64,000 nt of DNA from DATFTF01 sp963825175 (lineage in GTDB: Bacteria; Acidobacteriota; Thermoanaerobaculia; UBA5066; Gp7-AA6). This document shows positions 43,216 to 51,881 of this stretch, piece by piece; the first letter of the stretch is position 1, and the number at the start of each line of letters is the position of its first letter. The translations under genes and the position numbers were made by a program. The stretch covers positions 1,860,001 through 1,924,000 of the forward strand of contig CAWGSA010000002.1 of assembly GCA_963825175.1 (NCBI GenBank), given 5' to 3'. A model generated the notes under the pieces. The model ran no database searches. It was not told where the DNA came from and saw only the letters and a program-made list of their open reading frames with translations.

Positions 43216-44682
43216 ATGGGTTCCCCGACCGAGAGCGTCGTCGGCATCGCCGAGGACGTGTCGGGCCGTCGCCGCTCCGCGGTCGAGGTCACGAATGAAA
43301 CCCTGGCCAGAATCCGGGATCGGGACGGCCGCGTGGGCGCGTTCCTGGAGGTTTCCGCGGACCTCTCGCTAGACGAGGCCGCGGCCGTCGATGCGCGCGT
43401 GGCGGCGGGGGAGAAGCTCCCCCTGGCCGGCGTGCCCATCGCGGTCAAGGACAATATGTGGGTCCGCGGGCGGCGCGCGACCTGCGGCTCGCGCATCCTG
43501 GAGGATTTCCGTCCCCCCGGCGATGCGACCTCGGTCGCGCGCCTGAGGAGAGCGGGAGCGGTTTTCATCGGCAAGACGAACCTCGACGAATTCGCGATGG
43601 GTTCGTCCACCGAGAACAGCGCCTTTCAGACGACCCGCAATCCCTGGGATCTGGATCGCATCCCGGGGGGGTCCTCCGGTGGAAGCGCCGCCGCGGTGGC
43701 GGCGCGGATGGCCGCCGGAGCCCTCGGATCCGACACCGGTGGCTCGATCCGGCAGCCGGGCGCCTGTTGCGGCGTCGTCGGCTTCAAGCCGACCTACGGG
43801 CGCGTGTCGCGGTATGGCCTGATCGCTTTCGGATCGTCCCTCGATCAAGTCGGGCCGCTGACGCGCTCCGTGGCCGACGCGGCGAGGATCTATACGGCGA
43901 TGGCTGGCCGGGACGAGCGCGATTCCACGTCCTCGACTCAGCCGGTGGGTAGCCCCGAGGACACCCTCGAGCGGGGCGTCCGGGGCAAGAGGGTCGGCTT
44001 CCTGATCGAGGCGGAGTCCGAGGGCCTCGATGCGGGCGTGGCGGCGAACCTGGCCCGGGCCCGTCAGGCGTTCGAGGCGAGCGGCGCCGAGGTGACGGCG
44101 GTCTCGATTCCGCGCGCGCCTTACGCCATCGCCATCTACTATGTCGTCGCCAGCGCCGAGGCTTCTTCCAATCTGGCTCGGTTCGACGGCGTGCGCTACG
44201 GTCCGCGGCGCGACGGAGAGGATCTTCTCTCCCTGTATGTCTCGACCCGGACGGCGGGCTTCGGGCCGGAGGTCAAACGGCGCATTCTGCTCGGCACCTT
44301 CGCCCTGGCCGCGGGCTACTACGAGGCCTACTACGGGCGCGCGATGCGCGCGCGCGAGCTGCTGCGCGCAGATTTCGATCGGGCGTTTTCGCAGGTGGAC
44401 TTCATCGTGTGCCCGTCGACGCCTGTTCCGGCGTTCCGCATCGGAGAGAAAGCCGACGACCCGCTGCAGATGTACCTCTCGGACATCTTCACGGTCCCCG
44501 CCTCCCTGGTTGGAGTCCCCGCCATTTCGGTCCCCTCGGGCTTCTCGCCGCAAGGGCTGCCCCTGGGGATCCAGGTTCTTGCTCCCCACTGGCGCGAGGA
44601 CGCTCTCCTGGCGGCGGCGCGCGCGTTCGAGAAAGAGATCGATGTGCCCGATGAGCTTCCACGGGGCCTTCGTTCCCGATGA
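43216..44682 (+). CDS. gatA: Asp-tRNA(Asn)/Glu-tRNA(Gln) amidotransferase subunit A
   Basis: Amidase subunit that frees ammonia from glutamine to amidate misacylated tRNA. The 488 residues show the amidase-signature triad: Lys in VPIAVKDNMWV, cis-Ser in the GGSSGGSAAAVAARM block and nucleophilic Ser in GSDTGGSIRQPGACCGVVGF. TYGRVSRYGLIAFGSSLDQV follows. The ATG lies immediately after the gatC stop. Confidence 0.97.
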   Translation: MGSPTESVVGIAEDVSGRRRSAVEVTNETLARIRDRDGRVGAFLEVSADLSLDEAAAVDARVAAGEKLPLAGVPIAVKDNMWVRGRRATCGSRILEDFRPPGDATSVARLRRAGAVFIGKTNLDEFAMGSSTENSAFQTTRNPWDLDRIPGGSSGGSAAAVAARMAAGALGSDTGGSIRQPGACCGVVGFKPTYGRVSRYGLIAFGSSLDQVGPLTRSVADAARIYTAMAGRDERDSTSSTQPVGSPEDTLERGVRGKRVGFLIEAESEGLDAGVAANLARARQAFEASGAEVTAVSIPRAPYAIAIYYVVASAEASSNLARFDGVRYGPRRDGEDLLSLYVSTRTAGFGPEVKRRILLGTFALAAGYYEAYYGRAMRARELLRADFDRAFSQVDFIVCPSTPVPAFRIGEKADDPLQMYLSDIFTVPASLVGVPAISVPSGFSPQGLPLGIQVLAPHWREDALLAAARAFEKEIDVPDELPRGLRSR

Positions 44683-44689
44683 CGTCTTG

Positions 44690-46480
44690 ATGTTCGAGAT
44701 CCGCGGAGGGCGAGCCCGGGGAGCGCGGGGACCGCGCCGGGGCGCTGCTCCGGCTCGCGCGGTCGGTGTTCCATCGCTCCTGCTTCTCCTGGCGGGGATG
44801 GCGGCGGCATCGGAGCCGATCAAGGTCGTGACCGTGTCGCCCGAATTGAGAGTCTCGATCCAGGACGGAGAAGAGGTGACGCTGGAGGCGCGGCCTCTGC
44901 CGAAGGAAGGTGTCGACGCGTTCGTTCGGCGACTGACCGACGACCCCAAGACAAAGAAGGAGATCCTCGATCAGAACGAGGGGTTCCGCTTGTTCCGCCT
45001 CGACGTCTTCGTTCGAGTGCCGTACCGCCTTCTTTCCGACAACTACCGAAAGATCGCGATGGAGGCGCTCTTCCCGCGCGATCGGGCCGACGCCCGGGGT
45101 TGGACGCACTTCGTCACGGCTCCCGCCGGCCATCCCGAGAGTCTCTGGCGGATCGCGGAGTGGTTCACCGGGGAAGGCAGCAATTATCGCGAGATCCGTT
45201 CGGAGGGGAAGCTCGCGTCGCTGGAGACGGAAGCGGGGCAATCTGTCTGGATCCCGGCGCGCCTTCTGCTGCCGGGCTTCCGGCTCCAGGGCCAGGCGGA
45301 GCCGGAACCGCCGGCGCTCGAGTTCGGCCGGGATCAGACCGGCCGGTTCGCGATTTACCGGCTCAAACGCGGGGAGGCGCTCTATTCCTCGGTGGTGGTT
45401 CGTTTCACGGGGAGGATCCACGCGGAAGACGTGAACGCCAAGGCCCGGGAGATCGCGGCGGTCAACGGGATCGCCGACGTGCGCCAGATCCCGGCGGGTT
45501 TCGCCGTCCGGATTCCGGTGGACGACCTCTCTCCCGAGTTTCGTCCGCCGGATGATCCGGTGCGCATCGAGGAGGAGAAGTCGCGGCTGGAAGCCGCTCA
45601 GTTCGTCAATCGCGTGCGCGCGGCGAACCTGGCCGGGGTGACCTTCGTGCTCGACGCCGGACATGGGGGTCGGGACACCGGCGCTCTGGTGGACGGGCTG
45701 GAGGAGGCCAAGACCGTGTATGACCTCGCGTGCCGGGTGGATGCGCTCCTCTCGCGTCATACCAAGGCGCGGGTTCTCCTGACCGTGCGCGGCAACCGTC
45801 CCTGCGCCCGCGGCGAGGCCGAGAACGCGGCCGCCGACTGGAAGACCGCGCGCGTCCTGACCACTCCGCCCTATGGCCTCGAGGACTCCGTGGCCGGCGT
45901 GCACCTGCGCTGGTACCTCGCCAATTCCATCCTGCGCCGGGCCGTTCACGATGGGGGCTCCGCCGAGCGCACGGTCTTTCTCTCGCTCCACGCGGACTCC
46001 CTGCATCCGGCGGTTCGGGGAGCGATGGTCTACATCCCCGGAGAGAAGTTCCTCAAGGGGACGTTCGGCAAGAACGGTTCGGTGTATGCCTCGCGGCGTG
46101 AGGTCCGGGAAGAGCCGAGCGTCTCGTTTACGCGACGAGAGCGCATCGAGGCGGAAGGCGTCTCCCGGGACTTCGCCGAGAAGATCGTCGCGGCGTTCCG
46201 CGCAGCCGATCTGCCGCTGCATCCGTTCCAGCCGATCCGCCGAAACGTCATTCGGGGCGGCCGCGAGTGGGTGCCGGCGATCCTCCGATACAACAAAATC
46301 CCCGCCCGGGTGCTGGTTGAGGTCGGGAATCTCAATAATCCCGAGGACCGCAAGCTTCTCTCGACGCGGACCTTTCGCGATCGCGTCGCCCGAGCCCTGG
46401 TTTGCGCTCTGATCGACTTCTACGGCGGCAAAGGGGCGGAGACCGTCACCGCGTCGGCCGACGTCAAGACCGGCGACTGA
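44690..46480 (+). CDS. Secreted N-acetylmuramoyl-L-alanine amidase (Amidase_3) with LysM-like region
   Basis: Peptidoglycan amidase of 596 residues. An Arg-rich n-region and hydrophobic core (VGVPSLLLLLAGMAAAS) form a signal peptide. The middle part contains a LysM-like stretch (FAIYRLKRGEALYSSVVVRF with VNGIADVRQIPAGFAVRIPV). The C-terminal zinc amidase domain (from ~residue 315) has FVLDAGHGGRDTGA, a Glu shortly after, FLSLHADSLHP and the catalytic VEVGNLNNPEDR. It starts 7 bases after gatA. A role in cell separation or wall turnover is likely; the exact substrate bond is inferred from family. Confidence 0.88.
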   Translation: MFEIRGGRARGARGPRRGAAPARAVGVPSLLLLLAGMAAASEPIKVVTVSPELRVSIQDGEEVTLEARPLPKEGVDAFVRRLTDDPKTKKEILDQNEGFRLFRLDVFVRVPYRLLSDNYRKIAMEALFPRDRADARGWTHFVTAPAGHPESLWRIAEWFTGEGSNYREIRSEGKLASLETEAGQSVWIPARLLLPGFRLQGQAEPEPPALEFGRDQTGRFAIYRLKRGEALYSSVVVRFTGRIHAEDVNAKAREIAAVNGIADVRQIPAGFAVRIPVDDLSPEFRPPDDPVRIEEEKSRLEAAQFVNRVRAANLAGVTFVLDAGHGGRDTGALVDGLEEAKTVYDLACRVDALLSRHTKARVLLTVRGNRPCARGEAENAAADWKTARVLTTPPYGLEDSVAGVHLRWYLANSILRRAVHDGGSAERTVFLSLHADSLHPAVRGAMVYIPGEKFLKGTFGKNGSVYASRREVREEPSVSFTRRERIEAEGVSRDFAEKIVAAFRAADLPLHPFQPIRRNVIRGGREWVPAILRYNKIPARVLVEVGNLNNPEDRKLLSTRTFRDRVARALVCALIDFYGGKGAETVTASADVKTGD

Positions 46481-46519
46481 GAGGCTCCGCCGGGCTCTGC
46501 ATCGCCCCCGCTTCGGGTT

Positions 46520-47902
46520 CTACGGCTTGCGCACCGGCTTCTCGTTCAAGAACGCGACCCACGCCGGGTCGGTGGCGATGGGAAGAAAGGCGGGGTCGGC
46601 CCTCAAGACCTCTCGGTCGATGCGTCCGTCCGCATCGAGCGGCCGCAGGACCGCGACGGCACCGGCCGCGTCTCCGGCGTGGGCGCGCACCTGAGCTTCG
46701 AGTTGCGCGCCGCGCCGTTCCTCGCCGACCAAGGCTCGGGCCCGGCGCAGGGCCTCCAAGGCGGCCTCGGTCTTGCCCAGGCGCGTGCGGACGACCGCCA
46801 GGAGCGACAGCGTTTCCGGATCCTCGCCGGCGAGCTCCACGTAGCGTTCCAGATCCCGCTCGGCCTGGTCGAAGTTCGCGGCCTCCACGTCCATGCTGGC
46901 GAGCTCCTTGGCCGCTCCCGGCGCAGGCGCCTTTTCTTTGAGCGCCTGCTCGAACTCCTCCCGGGCGGCCGTGAGGTCTCCACGCCGTCGAGCCGCCCGG
47001 CCCATCTCGTAGCGCACGGGGCCTGCGGGGTCCCCCTCCGCGATCGCCTGCGACCAATGCTGGCGCGCGTCGGCGACCCTTCCTTCCTGTTCGGCCTGCA
47101 GGGCCCGCTGTTCGGCCATCCGCCAGCGGGGAGGGCCGAAGACAGGGGTGATCGCATAAGGCTCTGCCAACGTGCGCTGCACCGCCAGGGCGCCGTCGAT
47201 CGCAAAGAGAACTGCCGGGGCGGCCGCCGTCATGGCAAGGAGGCCCCGGTGCTGGCGGCCGAGGCGCGGTGTGGCCAGGACGAGAACCAGAGCGATCGCC
47301 GCGAGCGCCGCCAGACGGGGATAGGCGGCACGCTCGGCCTCGCGCCGACGGTCCCGCCGTCGCACGGGCTGCGGCCCCAGAGCGCGAACCGCGACCTGCG
47401 AAAGCGAGATCCCGGGATCGACCAGAACCACGTCGGCAACGCGCCAACCTTCGCCGGTCCGCCGTATCTGCCACATCGTCTTCAAGACCTGATTCGCGTA
47501 CTTGAGTCCCAGCAGGACTCTCACCGTCTCGCCCGTCGGCGAGCCCGAGGAGGTGGCAGACCAGACGATCTCGCCCGGCGAGACGTTTCGGGGCGGAGCG
47601 AGGGTTTGAAGGAACTGGTCGCGGACCACGGAGCGCAGCTGCTCGCGCTGACGCGCCGTCAATCCTCTCCACGCGGCCGACCCCAGACGTCGTTCGAGGA
47701 TGGCGTCGGTGTCGACGGCTTCGACGAAGATGCGGGTCGGTCCGGCCAGGGCCGCCTTGGCCGCTTTTCGGGCGAACTCGGCGGCGTCTTCGAGCTCGGC
47801 CGGATTGAGCTGGGCCTGGAGGCGCGGCGCGCCCGCCAGCAAGAGCAGGACGATGAGGAGCGGACGCGGGGACGCAGAGACGCGGGGACGCGGCGAGCCC
47901 AC
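46520..47902 (-). CDS. Exported/membrane TPR-repeat protein of unknown function
   Basis: 460 residues, GTG start with GAGG 6 nt upstream. A signal peptide (RPLLIVLLLLAGAPRLQAQ) is followed by a helical region (PAELEDAAEFARKAAKAALA, then FVEAVDTDAILERRLGS) distantly reminiscent of MlaC-type domains, two hydrophobic segments (~residues 205-225 and 235-255) and C-terminal TPR-like helices (GDLTAAREEFEQALKEK, FDQAERDLERYVELAGEDPE). I do not recognise an orthologue. It is the last gene of the minus-strand operon. Its first 14 residues are encoded by an octad repeat. Confidence 0.65.
   Translation of the reverse strand: MGSPRPRVSASPRPLLIVLLLLAGAPRLQAQLNPAELEDAAEFARKAAKAALAGPTRIFVEAVDTDAILERRLGSAAWRGLTARQREQLRSVVRDQFLQTLAPPRNVSPGEIVWSATSSGSPTGETVRVLLGLKYANQVLKTMWQIRRTGEGWRVADVVLVDPGISLSQVAVRALGPQPVRRRDRRREAERAAYPRLAALAAIALVLVLATPRLGRQHRGLLAMTAAAPAVLFAIDGALAVQRTLAEPYAITPVFGPPRWRMAEQRALQAEQEGRVADARQHWSQAIAEGDPAGPVRYEMGRAARRRGDLTAAREEFEQALKEKAPAPGAAKELASMDVEAANFDQAERDLERYVELAGEDPETLSLLAVVRTRLGKTEAALEALRRARALVGEERRGAQLEAQVRAHAGDAAGAVAVLRPLDADGRIDREVLRADPAFLPIATDPAWVAFLNEKPVRKP
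47861..47893 (-). repeat. GCGTCYCY octad array at the start of the TPR gene
   Basis: Read on the minus strand: GCGTCCCC, GCGTCTCT, GCGTCCCC, GCGTCCGC. The array lies across codons 4-14 of the TPR-protein gene, so the repeat encodes the Arg/Ser/Pro n-region of the signal peptide. It is a further tandem-unit family at a gene junction, with an 8-nt period instead of 7. Confidence 0.6.
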
Positions 47903-47914
47903 GACGGACCTCGC

Positions 47915-48988
47915 CTATCCGGCGATCGGTTCCAACGACCTGACCCGCGGCGAGAGGGATTCCGCGCCTTTGTCCGTCACCAGGATGTCATCCTCGATGC
48001 GCACGCCGAACTTACCGAGAATGTAGATCCCGGGCTCGGAAGTAAAGACCATCCCCGGCTCCAGAATCGTCGCGTCGTGGCCGACCATGTACGGAGGCTC
48101 GTGCACGTCGATGCCCAGACCGTGGCCCAGGCGATGGGTGAAGTATTCGCCGAAGCCGGATCGATCGATCACCTGGCGCGCCGCCGCGTCGACGTCGGAG
48201 CAACGCACGCCCGGAGCAGCTTTGTCGATCGCCGCGCTTTGCGCCTCGAGGACGACCGACCAGATCTTTCGGTATTCGTCCGAGGGGGAACCGTAGAAGG
48301 TGGAGCGGGTGATGTCGTAGTAGTAGCCTTCGGGGCGGTCCCAAGCGTCGATCAGCACGGCCTCGCCCTTTCCCAGAGCGCGCGCGGTGGATGCGCCGTG
48401 GGGAAGGGCCGACGACGAGCCGAATTGCACCACGTTGTCGCCGCCAAAAAGATGGGAAATCTCCGACTCCACCGCGCCGGGCCGGAGCGCCTCGAAGGCC
48501 GTCCGAAAGCGAAGCATGGCGACGTCGATGGCGCGGCGGATGGTCTCGACTTCCTCCTGCGTCTTGACCATCCGCATCGGACCGAACAACCCGGTGGCGG
48601 AGGCCGGCCTCCAACCTGCCTGCTGGCTCAGAAGGCGCTCGACGTCGTCATAGGCCGTCGACGGCTCGATGCCGAGCGTTCCTCGACGACCCGGAAAGAG
48701 GCCAGCCGCTTTTCCAAAGGCGTCCTCCGTCTCTCCCCAGGTGTGGACCTCTGCGACCGCCGACATTCCGCGCAGGCGCGCCTCCTCGAAGGCCGGGCAC
48801 ACCACGAACGGATCCCGATCACGGAAGAGGAAGAGGGCGGTGAGCCTCTCGCTGCGGTGAAAGTCGATTCCGGTCAGGTAGAAGAGATTGGAGGATGGCG
48901 TTGCAAAGAGACCGTCGGCGCCGATCGAGCCCAGGCGCTCGCGAGCCGCAGCCAGGCGCTCCACGTAGACATGTTTTTTCAGAGCCAT
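47915..48988 (-). CDS. Xaa-Pro dipeptidase/aminopeptidase-like M24 metallopeptidase
   Basis: Pita-bread-fold peptidase of 357 residues. The N-terminal creatinase-like domain has PSSNLFYLTGIDFHRSERL. The catalytic domain has five metal ligands: two Asp in AVLIDAWDRPEGYYYDITRS, His in THRLGHGLGIDVHEPPY, Glu in FTSEPGIYILGKFG and Glu in RIEDDILVT. Specificity for Xaa-Pro bonds is inferred from family. It follows gpmI by about 60 nt and precedes the TPR gene by 12. Confidence 0.88.
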   Translation of the reverse strand: MALKKHVYVERLAAARERLGSIGADGLFATPSSNLFYLTGIDFHRSERLTALFLFRDRDPFVVCPAFEEARLRGMSAVAEVHTWGETEDAFGKAAGLFPGRRGTLGIEPSTAYDDVERLLSQQAGWRPASATGLFGPMRMVKTQEEVETIRRAIDVAMLRFRTAFEALRPGAVESEISHLFGGDNVVQFGSSSALPHGASTARALGKGEAVLIDAWDRPEGYYYDITRSTFYGSPSDEYRKIWSVVLEAQSAAIDKAAPGVRCSDVDAAARQVIDRSGFGEYFTHRLGHGLGIDVHEPPYMVGHDATILEPGMVFTSEPGIYILGKFGVRIEDDILVTDKGAESLSPRVRSLEPIAG

Positions 48989-49047
48989 GAGTGGGCATCC
49001 TAGCAGAGGGATCGAGCGCCCGGAGGCGCTCGGCGCCGTGCCGAGAG

Positions 49048-50583
49048 TTACTCCGTTTCGGCGGGCGGGACCGGGCTCGGCGCCCGAAGATCCCGTCCGG
49101 TCATCTCGCGGGGTGCGGGAAGCCCTTGAAGCCCGAGAAGGGTCGGAGCAACGTCTCCCAGACATCCTCCGGATCGAAGGGCGCGGCGTTCCCGGCACAG
49201 GACGAACGGAACGGGGTTGGTGGTGTGGGCGGTGTGGGGCTGACCGGTCGCGGGATCGATCATCTGCTCGGCATTGCCGTGATCGGCGGTCATCACCAGG
49301 ATGGCCCCCGAAACGGCGGCCGCGGCCTCGATCCGGGCCAAGCACGCATCGAGCGTTTCGATCGCCATCACCGTTTGTGGGAGCTTGCCGGTGTGACCGA
49401 CCATGTCGGCGTTGGCGAAGTTGACCACGAATGCTCCGAAGTCGCCGGCGCAGAGGGCCTTCTCCGTTTCCGTGGTGATCGCTTCGGCGCTCATCTGCGG
49501 GTGCAGGTCGTACGTGGCTCCCCGCCAGGACGGAACGAGGGTCCGCTCCTCGCCCGGGAAGGGCTTCTCGACGCCCCCGTTGAAGAAGTAAGTCACGTGG
49601 GCGTATTTCTCGGTCTCGGCGATTCTCAGGTTCCGCACCCCATGCTCGGCCCACACCTGCGCCAGGATGTGGGTCAAGCGGGGAGTGGGGAAGGCCACCG
49701 GGAGCGGAAACTCCTTCTTGTACTCGGTGAAGCAGGTCCAGTGGATCCGCGGCGCGGGTCCGCGGTCGAACTCCCGGAACGGCTCTTCGGTCATGGCGCG
49801 CGTGATCTGTCGAGCGCGATCGGCCCGAAAATTGAAGAACACCACGGCGTCTCCGTCGCGGACGGCGTCTTCGGCTCGGAGGACCGTGGGCTGGATGAAC
49901 TCGTCGTCCTCGCCGCGGCGATAGGCGGCGAGGACGGCCTCGCGCGCGTCGGACGCCCCGAGGCCCTGCCCTTGAGCCATCGCTCGATAGGCCCTGGCGA
50001 TCCGATCCCAGCGGCCGTCCCGATCCATCGCGTAGTAGCGGCCGGTCACGGTGCTCACGTGCGCTCCGGCCGCCTGCAGCCGCGGTTCCAGTCGCTCGAG
50101 ATACTCGAGGGCTGAGCGGGGCGGAGTGTCCCTCCCGTCCGTGAATACGTGGACGCCGATCCTCGGAACGCCGCGGCGGCGCGCCAGCTCGAGGAGCCCC
50201 CACACGTGCCGCTCATGCGAGTGAACTCCTCCATCGGACAGGAGCCCCATCAGATGCAGGCGCCCGCCGCCCGACCGCGCGTGATCGGCGGCCGCGACCA
50301 GGGCCGGGTTCTGGAAGAAGCTCCCGTCGGAAAGCGAGTGATCGATGCGCAGGAGATCCTGGGGCACCATGCGCCCGGCGCCGAGGTTCAAGTGCCCGAC
50401 CTCGGAGTTTCCCATCAACCCGGCCGGCAGGCCGACCGCCTCGCCCGAGGCCTCCAGCGTCGTGTTGGGGAATGTGCTCTGCCATCGGTCGAACACGGGC
50501 GTCCGAGCGAGGCGTATCGCGTTTCCAGGCGACGGCGGCGCGACTCCCCAGCCGTCGCAGATCACGAGGACGATGGGCCGCAC
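49048..50583 (-). CDS. gpmI: Cofactor-independent phosphoglycerate mutase
   Basis: Interconverts 3- and 2-phosphoglycerate in glycolysis using Mn, without bisphosphoglycerate. The 511 residues include VLVICDGWGVAPPSPGNAI, the catalytic Ser block GLMGNSEVGHLNLGAGR, FTDGRDTPPRSALEYLE, FFNFRADRARQITRA, and the C-terminal metal ligands NFANADMVGHTGK and MTADHGNAEQM. The length is standard. Confidence 0.97.
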   Translation of the reverse strand: MRPIVLVICDGWGVAPPSPGNAIRLARTPVFDRWQSTFPNTTLEASGEAVGLPAGLMGNSEVGHLNLGAGRMVPQDLLRIDHSLSDGSFFQNPALVAAADHARSGGGRLHLMGLLSDGGVHSHERHVWGLLELARRRGVPRIGVHVFTDGRDTPPRSALEYLERLEPRLQAAGAHVSTVTGRYYAMDRDGRWDRIARAYRAMAQGQGLGASDAREAVLAAYRRGEDDEFIQPTVLRAEDAVRDGDAVVFFNFRADRARQITRAMTEEPFREFDRGPAPRIHWTCFTEYKKEFPLPVAFPTPRLTHILAQVWAEHGVRNLRIAETEKYAHVTYFFNGGVEKPFPGEERTLVPSWRGATYDLHPQMSAEAITTETEKALCAGDFGAFVVNFANADMVGHTGKLPQTVMAIETLDACLARIEAAAAVSGAILVMTADHGNAEQMIDPATGQPHTAHTTNPVPFVLCRERRALRSGGCLGDVAPTLLGLQGLPAPREMTGRDLRAPSPVPPAETE

Positions 50584-50657
50584 GCGGGAACGCTACTCCA
50601 ACCGGGGTCCTCCTTCCACGCCCGCCGGCCGACGCAAGGACTCGCGAGCCGCGGAGC

Positions 50658-51866
50658 CTAGGGCTGCGCCTGCGCGCGGACGGACGCGGCTCGGGGTCGC
50701 GGCAACCGCCGCTCGAGATCCGAGACCACGTGCAGGAAGGCCATGTAGGCCTCGTACGGCGACTCATAGGGAGAGAAATAGGCGTGCACGTCGCCGTCGG
50801 CGTAGGTCTTGGTCGACATGTAATAGAAGTGATCCGAGGTCGAGAGCCGTCGGAAATCCGAAAGGGGCGCATCGATCGGCGAAGCCTTGACGCGCCCCTC
50901 CAGGGCGAAGAGCCGGGCCAGGGCGTCCTGTTGAAGCTCATTTCCCTGCCATGCCGAGAGGTCCCGCTCTTCGTCGGCCCAGGAGATCGGCCGCGGCGCC
51001 GAGAGGACATCGCGCGCCGGCAGCTCGCCGATTGCCTCCGAGGGCGTCACGAAGCGGGCGCCCCGGTGCGCCAGGTGCCGAGCCACCCAGGCCGGAAAGA
51101 ACTCGAAGATTCCTGTGTCCGCCCACTGGTGCTCGCCGAAGGTCTCGAAGTCCATGAACAGGGAAAGCACTTCGCCGGAGACGCCGGACACCCATCGATC
51201 GTACTTCTCGGCCGTGAGCGGCCACTCTCCCCACGCCCGGTTCGAGAAGCGAAAGGCGATGTCGTCGGAGAGCCGCGCGTCCCGAAGCAGGAGGGCAAGG
51301 CCGCGCGGGGCGGTGGAGCGATAGATATGGTGGGGAGATCGTCCGGCCAGCAGGAGGTCGACGCCGTCGGCGAGCACGCCCCGGTATCCCTTTGCTTCCA
51401 GGAACGCAGCCAGATCGTCGGAATAGATGAGCTCGGTGTTTCGGAAGACCGACGGCTGGACGCCGAACTCCTCCAGGATCTTCTGGCTGTGCAGGCGAAC
51501 CTGGGCGGCAAACTCTCCCCGCGAGACGAGCCAGGCCAGGGAATGGTGGGAGGTCTCGGCCAGGAACTCCACACGGCCGATCCGCGCCAAACGGCGCAAC
51601 GCGTCCAGAACATCGGGTGCGTTCTCCCGCAGCTGGGCGATCAGGCAACCGGAGATCGACAGGGACACCGCGAATCGATCATGCCGCAAGAGCAGGCGCT
51701 CCAGCATCTCCATCGCCGGCCGGTAGCACTTCTCGGCGACACGGCGGAGGATTTCGCGGTTTCGATCGTCGTCGAAGTAGCGGTGCTCGTGGCCGACGTC
51801 GAAGTAGTTGTACCGGCGCAGCCGGTAAGGCTGATGGAGCTGGAAATAGAGGCAGACCGGGACCAT
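50658..51866 (-). CDS. Glycoside hydrolase family 57 alpha-glucan enzyme
   Basis: GH57 protein of 402 residues. Conserved regions: HQPYRLRRYNYF (region 1), SISGCLIAQL (region 2), the catalytic Glu in VFRNTELIYSDDLA (region 3), and the catalytic Asp in SLFMDFETFGEHQWADT (region 4). It probably acts as an alpha-amylase on internal alpha-1,4-glucan; no signal peptide is visible, so it is cytosolic. The gene sits between a GT4 transferase and gpmI, matching a glycogen-turnover cluster. Confidence 0.87.
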   Translation of the reverse strand: MVPVCLYFQLHQPYRLRRYNYFDVGHEHRYFDDDRNREILRRVAEKCYRPAMEMLERLLLRHDRFAVSLSISGCLIAQLRENAPDVLDALRRLARIGRVEFLAETSHHSLAWLVSRGEFAAQVRLHSQKILEEFGVQPSVFRNTELIYSDDLAAFLEAKGYRGVLADGVDLLLAGRSPHHIYRSTAPRGLALLLRDARLSDDIAFRFSNRAWGEWPLTAEKYDRWVSGVSGEVLSLFMDFETFGEHQWADTGIFEFFPAWVARHLAHRGARFVTPSEAIGELPARDVLSAPRPISWADEERDLSAWQGNELQQDALARLFALEGRVKASPIDAPLSDFRRLSTSDHFYYMSTKTYADGDVHAYFSPYESPYEAYMAFLHVVSDLERRLPRPRAASVRAQAQP

Positions 51867-51881
51867 GGGAGAGCTGAAATT

